Shown: positions 16,911-25,426, numbered from the stretch's first letter. The stretch is 27,262 nucleotides of DNA from Prorocentrum cordatum (GCA_963575745.1 CAUYUJ010018330.1:32501-59762); one strand, 5' to 3'. The notes: generated by a model from the letters alone, not told the origin. Numbers and translations are program-made.

Positions 16911-17570
16911 CCTCTCCAAGGAACATGGCGAGCGCGCCCGTTCTAAAGTACAGAGGCACATCACTAAATTATTGAGAAGCCGACTCGGATGTATCGACGG
17001 ACTCTGCAATCTTGCCCACCAAGCTTCCGCACCATACTCAGAAGGTGTCCAAACATCCACCACCTCCTGCTCATGTATGCTAAACCACAAAGTTCAAACT
17101 GCAAATCAGGCGAGCGACCGTCGTCCCTCTCCAAGGAATATGACGAGCGCGCCCAAATCAAATGTAAAAAATCACCGAACATTACCCCTCCACTCTTGAC
17201 CAACCAGTTTCCGCATCAGGCTCAGCAGGTGTACGAACATCCATAACCTCCTGCTTGTGTGCGCAAAACCGAATTCAAACTGCAAGGATGCAAGTCCTGC
17301 TAGCGACTGTCCCTCTCCCAGGGACCTGACGAGCGCGCCCTATCTAAATGAAGAGGCACAGAACTACGCAATTAACCAACACGCTGCCGCACCATACTCA
17401 GAAGGTGTCCAAACATCCATCACATCCGCTTAGGTGCGCAGGGCCAAAAAGTTCAAATTGCAAGGTCTGCAAGTCGGGCTATAGCGGCCGTCCCTCTCCA
17501 AGGAGCACGACGAGCTCCAAAGCATGAGGAGCGGCCGTCCCTCTCCCGCTCTAAAAGCGCAGCTGTACCG
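16911..17570 (+). repeat. 181-215 bp satellite, three units and a fragment
   Basis: CCTCTCC of the CCCTCTCCAAGGA box is at 16911, 17126, 17312, 17493 and 17539, giving units of 215, 186 and 181 bp and a 46-bp fragment. Shared boxes are GACGAGCGCGCCC, AAGAGGCACA, CCGCACCATACTCAG, AAGGTGTCCAAACATCCA, and GTTCAAACTGCAA. Unit 1 is longer by about 30 bp. No RNA-gene promoter boxes or intact frames are seen. Bases 17571-17814 have no recognised feature. Confidence 0.85.
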
Positions 17571-17814
17571 AACCAAATCATCGAACTGGACAGAGAATCC
17601 GCTCTCGTGTCTTGGCGGGCTCCCCCTCATTGCCAAACCATCCTTCGCAAACTGCAGTGTGGGTGGCAGATATGCTTGCCTGCTTGTCTGAGCGTGAAAC
17701 TCGAACGGGAAGGCTTCGAACCCGGCCAGCGGCTGACAGCGGAAGTGGGCGCGGCGGCGGGCCCAGCTCACCTACGAGAACAGGCACACACTCAACCACA
17801 CACAAACGAGCAAA

Positions 17815-17875
17815 ACACAGACACACACACACAGACACACACACAAACACGCGCACTCCCCCCTCCCACCACACA

Positions 17876-17916
<41 letters not shown>

Positions 17917-18040
17917 CGCACACGCACACGCACACGCACGCACGCACGCACGCACACGCACACGCACACGCACACGCACACGCACACGCACACGCACACG
18001 CACACGCACACGCACACGCACACGCACACACACACACACC
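17815..18040 (+). repeat. (CA)n and (CACACG)n microsatellite
   Basis: Starts as CA/GACACA, then CACACACC, then alternating CACGCA and CACACG hexamers, and ends in CA. About 225 bp. It lies about 115 bp from the 3' end of the RING gene. Confidence 0.95.
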
Positions 18041-18153
18041 AAAAAAATACGCCGAACTCATCAATCAGAACGTGGTATAGTACACGGCATGCCCAGGACT
18101 ACGCGGCATGCCTGTCCACGAAGGCGCCGTGCGATGCTGAGCAAATCCGACAT

Positions 18154-18708
18154 TTAAGCGTGTGAGCCTGTGCTGCCAGTCACAGCTTGCCTCGCCTCCT
18201 CGGAGCTCACATGCTGACACGGGGTTGCGCGTGGAACCTGAGCCCGCCTGCAGACTGGGCACTTGAGCGTGGCATCGCCCGTCTGCAGCCACCAGCCATC
18301 GATGCAGTCGGGATGATACATATGCCCGCAGCCCAGGCGGCGACACGGCTCGGCGCGCCCCACGGGCAACAGGCAGACGACGCACATGGGCTCGTCTGCG
18401 ACCGCCGCCGGCAAAAACAGCTTGTCGAACAGCTCCCGCCCGAGGGGCATCCCCAACACCGTCGGGCTCGCCTTGGGTACGCCCTCCGCGGGGCCGGCCC
18501 CTCCGCGCGCGGCTGCACCCCTGCTGCACACGCCGCTTGCGTAGGTCACGTACAGGCCGAGCGCCACGAACGCCAGCATGCCCGCCGCGCAGGAGATTTC
18601 CAGGGCCATGCCGCTGTCATTCGAGGAAACCTGCCCCTCACCACGGGGCGAGCGCGCTGCCGCCACTGAGGCGAGAGCCGCCGCTCGCAGACAAAGCAGG
18701 GCGACCAT
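18154..18708 (-). CDS. Membrane-anchored RING-H2 protein, probable E3 ubiquitin ligase, retrogene
   Basis: A 184-residue intact frame. I choose the ATG at 18708 because a pair of spliced-leader relics ends 71 bp upstream; the open frame continuing 5' passes through those relics and must be leader, not protein. Residues 1-18 (MVALLCLRAAALASVAAA) look like a signal peptide. Residues 38-57 (ISCAAGMLAFVALGLYVTYA) form one transmembrane helix. The C-terminal half carries C109-x2-C112-x14-C127-x-H129-x2-H132-x2-C135-x14-C150-x2-C153, a complete RING-H2 with all eight zinc ligands and the typical W (IDGWW) before the last pair. RING-H2 proteins with one membrane helix usually act as E3 ligases passing ubiquitin from an E2 to membrane or secretory-pathway targets. 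Its partner and substrate are unknown. No intron or frame damage is visible, so it may be expressed. Confidence 0.85.
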   Translation of the reverse strand: MVALLCLRAAALASVAAARSPRGEGQVSSNDSGMALEISCAAGMLAFVALGLYVTYASGVCSRGAAARGGAGPAEGVPKASPTVLGMPLGRELFDKLFLPAAVADEPMCVVCLLPVGRAEPCRRLGCGHMYHPDCIDGWWLQTGDATLKCPVCRRAQVPRATPCQHVSSEEARQAVTGSTGSHA

Positions 18709-18779
18709 CGCGCCCGCCTTCCTGACGTCTGCTGCGTCTGCTGGAAAGTGCGAGCCGGTGGCCCTCAGCCGAAACAGAA

Positions 18780-18815
18780 CTTGAGCAAAATGGCTTGAGC
18801 CAAAATGGCTGCGGA
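18780..18815 (-). other. Two tandem spliced-leader relics
   Basis: Minus strand, 18815-18794: T-CCGCAGCCATTTTGG then CTCAAG, 21 of 22 identical to the dinoflagellate SL. Directly joined is CCATTTTGCTCAAG (18793-18780), the 15-nt tail of an older SL lacking one G. A new leader spliced at the AG inside the old one gives this join, so the locus has passed through the mRNA-to-genome cycle at least twice. The 71 nt to the ATG at 18708 are the retained 5' leader of the mRNA. Confidence 0.93.
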
Positions 18816-19010
18816 AAAGCAGGGCAACATCTTTTCCAATCTTGGCGGGCACAACCCTGAACACGAAATAGCAAATGTCGGCGGCCATCACTGTGCCTGG
18901 CATAGCTCCTACCCTGGGTTCCATAAAGTCCTTTCCACCCCGCGCCTGCCAAAACGAGCCACGCTGCGTCTCACGCACCACTGATGCCCAACGAGCAGGG
19001 TATTCTGTTC

Positions 19011-19295
19011 AAGCCTAGCACGTACCCTAATCATGAGCAGGTAAAGTTTCACAACTGCCTGCAACGCATCCTCTAACTTGTGTTCCTCACCCGGGAGTGA
19101 GAGCGAGAACTGCTCAATGGTGCTGTAGTAGAAGGCATTAACTAAATCCGCTGGAAATGCTATCGCTAAATATTTGTTAGCGCTCGCTGCGTGGATCGCC
19201 AAGAGAAGCCCCGTGCAACGGCGCGCCAGGTCCCCTGCGGGCCACCCCGCCGCATTGCTCGGCGAAAAGACACGCACCCAAGAAATCCATGGCAA
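19011..19295 (-). other. Unassigned coding-like fragment
   Basis: A minus-strand open stretch with ordinary amino-acid variety and lower GC than its surroundings: GLLLAIHAASANKYLAIAFP, ADLVNAFYYSTIEQFSLSLP, GEEHKLEDALQAVVKLYLLM, IRVRARLEQNTLLVGHQW. It reads like helices of a real protein, but it has no good start or spliced leader and matches nothing I recognise. It may be an exon or a relic. Bases 18816-19010 show nothing else except the short repeat shared with 16420. Confidence 0.25.
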
Positions 19296-19469
19296 GGGAC
19301 CTCACATGGCGATGGAACAGTTTACAAAATGCGCTCGCCATCGTGTTCCTCTGCGCCCTCGCGAGCTGAGGGGGTCCATATTCCTTGTGAAAGGACCCCC
19401 CGTGCTTAAAATAAATCAGCCTGGCGAGAGACCCAACCATATGCAGTTGTGAGTAACGCAGCTGTGAGC

Positions 19470-19925
19470 ATCGTCTTCGGCGGAGCTCCTCCTGGGGCCA
19501 AGAAACGTGTACGGGGTGTGCCGAAATGAACGGGGAAGGGGCGCATGCGGCCGCGGCCACTGGGGCCGTCGGTGGAGCTCCCTATTTGGCCCCGAAGCGC
19601 TGTACTGGGTGGGGGAGGCACATGCGGGATGCGCCAATGTGACCTTCGGTGGAGCTTCCTATGGGAGCACGAAGCTTGTGAGCGGCATGCCGACATGGGT
19701 GGCGGGGACGCATGCGAACTGCGCCACTGGGACCTTCGGTGGAGCTCACAATGGGGCCACGAAACGTGGGAGGGGTGTACCGAAACGTGTGGCGGGGACG
19801 CATGCGAACTGCTCCACTGGCATCTTCGGTGGAACACTCTTTGGGGCCACGGGGCGTACGAGGGATGTACTGACATGGGTGGCGGTGTGGATATGGGTGG
19901 CGGTGGCGCATGCCCTACAAGTGCC
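19470..19925 (-). repeat. 90-bp satellite, second array, first segment
   Basis: Same family as 2812-3275, in reverse orientation. The CTTCGGTGGAGC box (or variant) is at 19475, 19567, 19644, 19734 and 19824; steps are 92, 77, 90 and 90 bp. Shared words include GGGGCCACGAAACG, GTGTRCCGAAA and GACGCATGCGAACTG. Similarity to the 2.8-kb array is clear but lower than between neighbours. Confidence 0.85.
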
Positions 19926-19929
19926 GCTG

Positions 19930-20068
19930 GAAAATGGAAACAAGAGAAAAAAGAAAAATAAAACAAAAATAAAGAATAAAAAAATAGAAAGTAAAAAGAA
20001 AAAAAAAATCAAATAAGGAACAAAAGGGAAAAAAAAAAAAGAAAATAAAAAGAAAAAACGAAAAACAA
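19930..20068 (+). repeat. A-rich island inside a satellite unit
   Basis: About 140 bp, nearly all A with G and a few T and C (AAAGAAAAATAAAACAAAAA, AAAAGGGAAAAAAAAAAAAG). Left of it the satellite unit stops at CCGCTGG; right of it the unit resumes at CTTCGGTTGAAC, the next box expected. So it interrupts one unit at a defined point. Confidence 0.85.
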
Positions 20069-20310
20069 AGCTTCGGTTGAACTCCCCATGGGGCAACGGA
20101 ACGTGTGAGCAGCGGTGTTGGTAGGGCGGGCCGCAACGTGCGACACTGCCACTTGGCTTCGGTGGACTCTTCCACATGGGCCACGAAGCGTTTTGCGGGT
20201 TGGGCCAGACATGGGCGGCGGGGACGCGTTGCGGGCATCGCCACTGGGCCTTTCGTGGAGCTCCCTATGGGGCGCACGCAGCGTGCGAGGGGGCCACATC
20301 TCTGGAGGGT
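20069..20310 (-). repeat. 90-bp satellite, second array, continued
   Basis: CTTCGGTTGAACTCCCCATG, GCTTCGGTGGACTC and CTTTCGTGGAGCTCCCTATG boxes with diverged spacers continue the array past the A-rich island to about 20310. Bases 20311-20690 hold no recognised gene. Confidence 0.8.
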
Positions 20311-20689
20311 GGGACGGAGGATAGATGGACGAGGAATGAGAGGGTACCACCACCCCTTTTTTTACTCGACGAAGGGGCCTGTGTGTTGGGAGAAGGAAAG
20401 GTGTACAGTACAGCAAGATCGTCGCAAGACCCCTATCAGGTCCATATTCCCTCCCGGCGGCGCGTCTGGGGCACGCTCGACGACGCTGCTCGGGACGGAA
20501 GAGGAGGACTTCCACAACTCCTGCTTCTGCTGCACACCGCAAGGGCACGGCAGTCAGGGCCCGACTCCCCTCGGCCCGTCGCGTGCCGGCCTGCCCCGCT
20601 GGCACGCGCTGCTGCCCCATCTGAGCGGCCTGCCGCTGCGCGCGCGCGCTGGAGGGGGCGGAGGGCAGGACAGCGGAAGTCAGGAGAGA

Positions 20690-21360
20690 GAGGAGGAGAA
20701 CACTGAGAGAGAAGGCCGAGGAGGAGGAGGAGGAGGAGGAGGAGGAGCAGGAGGAAGAGGAGGAGGAGGAGGAAAAGGAGGAGCAGATGGAGGAGGACGA
20801 AAAGGAGGAGGAGGAGGAGGAGGAGGAGGAGGAGGAGGAGCAGGGTGTATGGGACGAAAAGGAGGAGGGGGAAGAGGAGGAGGAGGAGGAGGCGGAGGAG
20901 GAAGGAGGAGGGGCGCAGGTACAGGAGGGAGCAGGAAGAGGATTAGACAGGAGGAGGAATGATGAGTCGGAGTAGGAGGCGGAGGCGGAGGGAGGAGGAG
21001 GCGGAGGAGGAGGAAGGGGGTAAGGAGGAGGAAGGGGGGAACACCGGGAGGAGGAGGAGGAGGAGGAGGAGGAGGAGGAGAAGGAGGAGGAGGAGCAGCA
21101 GGGCGAGGATAATGAGGGCGAGGCCCAGAAGGAAAAGGAGGATAAACAAGAGGATGGGGAGGAGGGGGAGGGAGGGAGAAGGAACAGAACACAGGATAAG
21201 GAGACAGGAAGGGGCGATGATGACGAGTACACAAGACCACGGGGAAGATTAGGACGGGGAGGGAGGAGGGACGAGGGTTGAGGATGAGGAGAAGGGGAGG
21301 ACAGGGAGGGAGCAGGGAAGGACGAGGGAGAGGGGAATGTAGGAAGAGGAGCAGGGGCGG
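20690..21360 (+). repeat. Long GGA/GAG purine tract
   Basis: More than 600 bp of purine-rich GGA, GAG and AGG repeats with scattered T and C. Poly-Glu, poly-Gly and, on the other strand, poly-Ser/Pro frames are products of the repeat. Bases 21361-21960 have lower GC and normal complexity. I see no gene with support there. Confidence 0.9.
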
Positions 21361-21960
21361 CAGCGTCGACGTAGGCCTGGGCTTTTCCAGCGTGTTCCAG
21401 CTTGACGTCGGAGAGCCTGATCAGTTAAGTTCGTCCTTTCGAGCGTGCTCGCATGAAGGATTTCATTGGAAAACGCATCGACCCGAACCATGGGAATCAA
21501 GGGAGCCTTGCTCTTCCCATAAAAAACCCATCCGACTCCATATAAAGCAACAATATAAAGCACCACACTTGTTCCAACAAATCGGAGGTGCGAGGTGGTG
21601 GTGCCAGTCGGGCACGACTGATACTTTGGAAAATCCATGGGTGCGTGCAGCTTATGGGAATACCAATGCTTGGTTAAACACGCTTCGTTATATTAGAGGT
21701 TGTGGAGGTTATGGGAAGAACACGGATTATCCCCTGGTGTCAAGAACACAATGTTGTTTCTAGCCAAAACATGACCTTACACATAAACATAGCATTGCTG
21801 CATATATTCGCCGGCCCAACCTGCCAAGGGCGTGCTAAGATCCCTGGTAACTGGTTAACAATATTTGTAAATCGCGCGCGCGGGCCCGCCCCTGCGGGTC
21901 CCCCGACGAAGAATACACCCCGGCAACGTCCCGGGCATATCCTGGGCGTGTCCCGGCCGG

Positions 21961-22600
21961 GTCCCGGCGAGGTCCTGGCCAGGTCCCAGCAGGCTCCCAA
22001 GAGCGCTCCAGGAGCGCTTCAAGTGGCCTCCAAGAGAGCTCAACATGGTCCGAGACGGTCCAAGAGCGATCCCGCCAAAGATGGCCTCCAGACAGCCCAA
22101 AGCGCCTTTAGGACGCCCCAAGAGGCCTGCAAGAGACCTCTCAAGAGGGTCCACAGAGGTAGAAATTAGCAATTTTCCCTTAGCTTTTGAAGGATTTGGT
22201 GTTCTCGCCTCTTCGGCTTACTGGCGCTCCAAGACGGTTCAAAAGGCTTCCAGGATCGTCCCCAACACGGCCCAGGAGGCCTCCAAGAGCGCCCAAAACG
22301 GCACCAGAGGGCCCCGAGACAGCCCCAGAGGCCTCCAAGACGGCCGAAGAGGCTCCCAAGACGGCTCCAAGAGCGGGCCCAGACGGGGGATCCGAACGGA
22401 CACTTCAAGCTCTAGGCGCAGAGAAATCCCCTGGAGGCCCCAAGAGGCCCTCAAGACGCTCCCAAGAGGACCCCGACAGGCCCCAAGAGACCCCCAAGAG
22501 GCCCCCTAGATGCCCCCGTGACGCCCAAGGAGGTCCCAGAAATATCGCCAAGAGACCAAAAAGAGGCTCCAAGAGGCCACGAACGCGCAGGCAAACGCCT
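21961..22600 (-). repeat. CCAAG array phased at ~10.5 bp (locus 4, longest)
   Basis: CCAAGA/CCGAGA/CCAGAG boxes recur for over 600 bp. Example starts: 22263, 22273, 22284, 22294, 22305, 22315, 22326 and 22336 (steps 10, 11, 10, 11, 10, 11, 10) and 22441, 22452, 22463, 22474, 22484, 22495 and 22506 (11, 11, 11, 10, 11, 11). The 21-bp double step equals seven codons, so a heptapeptide-like pattern (PKTAPEA) appears in one plus-strand frame. I take that to be a consequence of the repeat. Confidence 0.85.
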
Positions 22601-22821
22601 GCGATGGCACAATACGGGCCAGCCGAGTGAGCGAAGCGATTAAATGCACGATTCACACGTCTTCTAAAAAAAGGTCTAGAATGCGAGAGGGTGGTGCCAA
22701 TCGAGCATGTTCGTTCTCTGGGAAAAACTGTAGCTTTTTGAAGCTATGGAAACTCTTAACCTTGGTCATTGTTCTTTTATCCAGTTTAATGGACCTTGTT
22801 ATCATAGCGAGGTTCCTCGCC

Positions 22822-23548
22822 ATGGTCTCAAGACATCAACCACCACAACAGCGACCACAACAATAACCACGACAACAACCACCACCGACGGTGCCTACGA
22901 GTGGAGCTAACAAAAGGAAGAACCCTTTTGAAGCAATCGACCCTGGCACCAACGGCGGCAACTGCGGATACCGAGCTCTCGCGGCCAGTTGGGCGCTTCT
23001 TGGTGGCGTAGACGGGGCCACGCGTGACAACGCGCTCCAGCATGGGAAGCTGGAGCGAATGACTAAGACCTTACGGACACAACTTGCGCTGCGCATCAGC
23101 GAGGACAGGTCTTACTATGAAAATTTCTGGAGCGCTGTGCCGATGCGTGAGGACCACGAAGACGGGGCTGTGCCGACCAACTGGGACGAATATGTGATGG
23201 CTTGCAAACGGAGCAAGCGATGGATTGCGACCACTTTACCCGGCAGCCTGCGACCACTTTACCAGGCATGTCTGCACTTACATGTGTATTGGGGATACGA
23301 TGCAACATGTCAACTGGGTGGACAAGGTTACCTGCTTCCCAAGGGATGCTGCGAAGGCTCGGGCTGCTGTATTACAACCGGCCCTGCACGTGGGCACCTG
23401 GAAGGGGCACTGTTACATCCTACTACCAGACGACAGTGAACGACACAAGAAAGAAACCAACCGACCGAGCCAACAGCAAGTGCAGGAACGCGTGCGCAAA
23501 GCTCATCGTTTTGGAGGGCCAAAGAGCCTGGGGAGCGAGGACTCTTAG
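22822..23548 (+). pseudogene. OTU-like cysteine protease domain of the retroelement, broken
   Basis: From ATG 22822 the frame reads MVSRHQPPQQRPQQ, a TAA stop at 22864-22866, then (same frame) PRQQPPPTVPTSGANKRK and the box NGGNCGYRALAASWALLGG, an OTU-type catalytic Cys motif (Cys codon 22963-22965) with the usual Asp replaced by Gly. The matching His motif, VGTWKGHCYILLPDDSER (His at 23408-23410), lies in another frame. The frames change around 23222-23252, where a 23-bp tandem duplication (GCGACCACTTTACC at 23227 and 23250) sits. OTU domains are deubiquitinase-type proteases. Here both halves are recognisable but cannot be read as one protein. Confidence 0.6.
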
Positions 23549-24118
23549 CTGGGGCCCCTCGGGCGCGGCTCGGCGGCCAGGAGGGCACCTTCTAGCGCCC
23601 CTGACTCTTGGTTAGGGCCCCTGGGCAGGGCGCCGTCTACCCGACCAGCCGGGCGACGCCCTCCGAAGCACCGCCGACACCAGCACCGACGGCTGCTACG
23701 ACCAAGCGACCGACAAGCAAACCGACCACGACACCCGTTACGACGACACGGAAGCGACAGCTCTCTGCACCAGAGCAGAGCTGGCGGACGCCCTGAAGAA
23801 GACCAGAACGCCGACGACACCACCTCCCGCGCCCAGCCGGCGGACGCCTCTACGACGGCCTGCGGCGGCTGCTCCCGCACCACTCCGGCTCTGCGCTGAC
23901 TGCACAGGCGCCCGGAGGTCCACCAGCTACGTACCAGCCACGGCTGCACGTACTGGGAGTAAGAGGAGAGGTGGAGGGAACGGAGAGGGAGCGGAAGGAG
24001 GAAATACGGGACGAGGAGCGGATCAACCCCCTGTGGCTGTGACGGGGAGGGAACGGAGAGGGAGCGGAAGGAGGAAATACGGGACGAGGAGCGGATCAAC
24101 CCCGTGTGGCTGTGACGG
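23540..24118 (+). repeat. 63-bp and 73-bp tandem duplications inside the retroelement
   Basis: GACTCTTAGCTGGGGCCCC (23540) and GACTCTTGGTTAGGGCCCC (23603) start a diverged 63-bp pair. Bases 23973-24045 and 24046-24118 are a 73-bp pair with a single mismatch (CCCCCTG versus CCCCGTG). Because 73 is not a multiple of 3, this younger duplication shifts the frame. Between them lies a Thr/Pro-rich linker (TTKRPTSKPTTTPVTTTRK). Confidence 0.9.
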
Positions 24119-24134
24119 AACGCCTCACGCGGAG

Positions 24135-24734
24135 ATGTGGGGTCTGCCAGGAACTGATTACCGCACCAGTCTGTACCAAAGCCACGCGTACAGCTTGGAC
24201 TTGAAGAGCCATGGTGGAGTGATCAAAAAGGGCGAACGGTATTCTGTGCAGCCCAACTACTATCTGAACCACGAGAGGGGGAAGCATTTGAGGAACAAGC
24301 ACAAAGGGGACCGCACTGGAGCTGGTACGCTGCGCGCGCCTGCTCCACCAGCTGAGCTTACCCACGCCCTTCCCGACGACCAGGCGCGCTGGAAGTGCCC
24401 TATATGTGGAATCAAGCAGGCTCCGTCGACCAACGCGGTCGCTTCGTGGAGGAGTCGGAAAGACCACAGGGAGAGGGAACACCCAGGGTTCACCCCGCAA
24501 CAGTGGCGGATCCTCGCCAGACGGCAGACCCTGCTCAGGAAGTCGACAGACGGCAAGCTCGATCAGAACTACAAACGCTCTACCCCGCTCCCTCCCCTTC
24601 CGCACGAACAGGTGCGGGCCGACGGGGAGCGGCGCGTACGCAGGCGGAAAGAGCCCAATCGGATGAGGAGTCGTAAGCAAGACGACAAGGCCGCCACGGA
24701 TGCCACAGCAGTGGCGCCTGCCTCTCGTTGCTGA
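24135..24734 (+). pseudogene. C2H2 zinc-finger segment of the retroelement
   Basis: An open frame of about 200 residues from the first ATG (24135). A GTG-initiated version reaching into the 73-bp duplication is not credible. It contains NHERGKHLRNKHKGDRTG and then WKCPICGIKQAPSTNA...RKDHREREHPGFTPQQWR. The ligands form C-x2-C-x19-H-x4-H, a long-spaced C2H2 finger typical of nucleic-acid-binding segments ahead of the endonuclease in LINE proteins. The tail is basic (RRVRRRKEPNRMRSRKQ). It ends at TGA 24732-24734, while the endonuclease follows in another frame. The domain itself looks intact, but the element is not. Confidence 0.55.
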
Positions 24735-25014
24735 GGCGGGTCTCGCGCCTGCCTGCCCTCCGAGAGCAATCCCTGAACCGATCAAAATTGCGACCATCAA
24801 TCTCGCCTCTTGGTCACGACACGGCGTTCCGAACCCCTCTTGGAGGCAGCGGAAGCGGATGGGATAGAGGCGATCCTGGTACAAGAAACACAGGTCACGA
24901 CCGCTGAGACACAGGCGGCCCGCCGGCTGGCCTCAGCGAAGGAATGGGTCTGGACTACTGGTATTGCCACAGCAACTCCCACGCTGGAACGGTACAGGCG
25001 TTCCCGCGACGAAG
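24735..25014 (+). pseudogene. APE-type endonuclease start, frameshifted and truncated
   Basis: IKIATINLASWSRHG (24781-24825) matches the first motif of exonuclease-endonuclease-phosphatase domains (the Asn of TIN). LLEAAEADGIEAILVQETQV follows in a different frame and holds the catalytic Glu (GAA at 24885). A short slip near 24826-24840 separates them. Reading continues to RRSRDEVIVIV, where the sequence turns into GTA repeats. The rest of the domain and any reverse transcriptase are missing. Confidence 0.6.
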
Positions 25015-25027
25015 TAATAGTAATTGT

Positions 25028-25096
<69 letters not shown>

Positions 25097-25097
25097 C

Positions 25098-25130
<33 letters not shown>

Positions 25131-25189
25131 TGTGGTAGTAGTACTAGTAGTAAGTAGGAGTAGTGTAGTAGTAGTGTATAGTCGTAGTC

Positions 25190-25235
<46 letters not shown>

Positions 25236-25369
25236 TAGTAGTAGTAGTAGTAGTAGTAGTGCTAGTGGTAGTACTAGTGGTAAACGCAAAAATAAGTGTG
25301 ATCGGAGTGATAACACTAGTAGTAGCACTGATAATAACACTAGTAGTACTTGTAGTAGTAGTCGTAGTC

Positions 25370-25426
<57 letters not shown>

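Larger units (their letters stand above)
22622..25014 (+). mobile_element. LINE-type retroelement relic, cut off inside the endonuclease
   Basis: Parts in order on the plus strand: a Q/P-rich linker, an OTU-like cysteine protease (catalytic-type Cys at 22963, His at 23408), a C2H2 zinc finger (about 24396-24484), and the start of an APE-type endonuclease (24781-24890). This order is known from dinoflagellate non-LTR elements. It is broken by a stop at 22864, several frame changes, and three tandem duplications of 23, 63 and 73 bp. No reverse transcriptase is present: the endonuclease runs into (GTA)n at about 25015. It is a dead copy. Confidence 0.65.

Noticed and set aside
16911-17570. Spaced repeats suggesting a CRISPR-like array or 5S/snRNA cluster.
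   Set aside because: Whole 181-215 bp units are repeated, with no short exact repeats and unique spacers, and no RNA-gene boxes or folds were recognised.
18709-18981. Extending the RING protein to a start at 18981 (275 residues).
   Set aside because: That start is GTG and the extension runs through two spliced-leader relics, which mark untranslated leader.
21249-21638. A 129-residue minus-strand frame with a hydrophobic stretch (SVVLYIVALYGVGWVFYG).
   Set aside because: Half of it is translated purine-repeat DNA; there is no SL relic, no homology I recognise and no second supporting feature.
21961-22630. A heptapeptide-repeat protein in the CCAAG array (PKTAPEA type).
   Set aside because: The 7-residue period is the 21-bp DNA period; spacing drifts by single bases and other frames are equally open.
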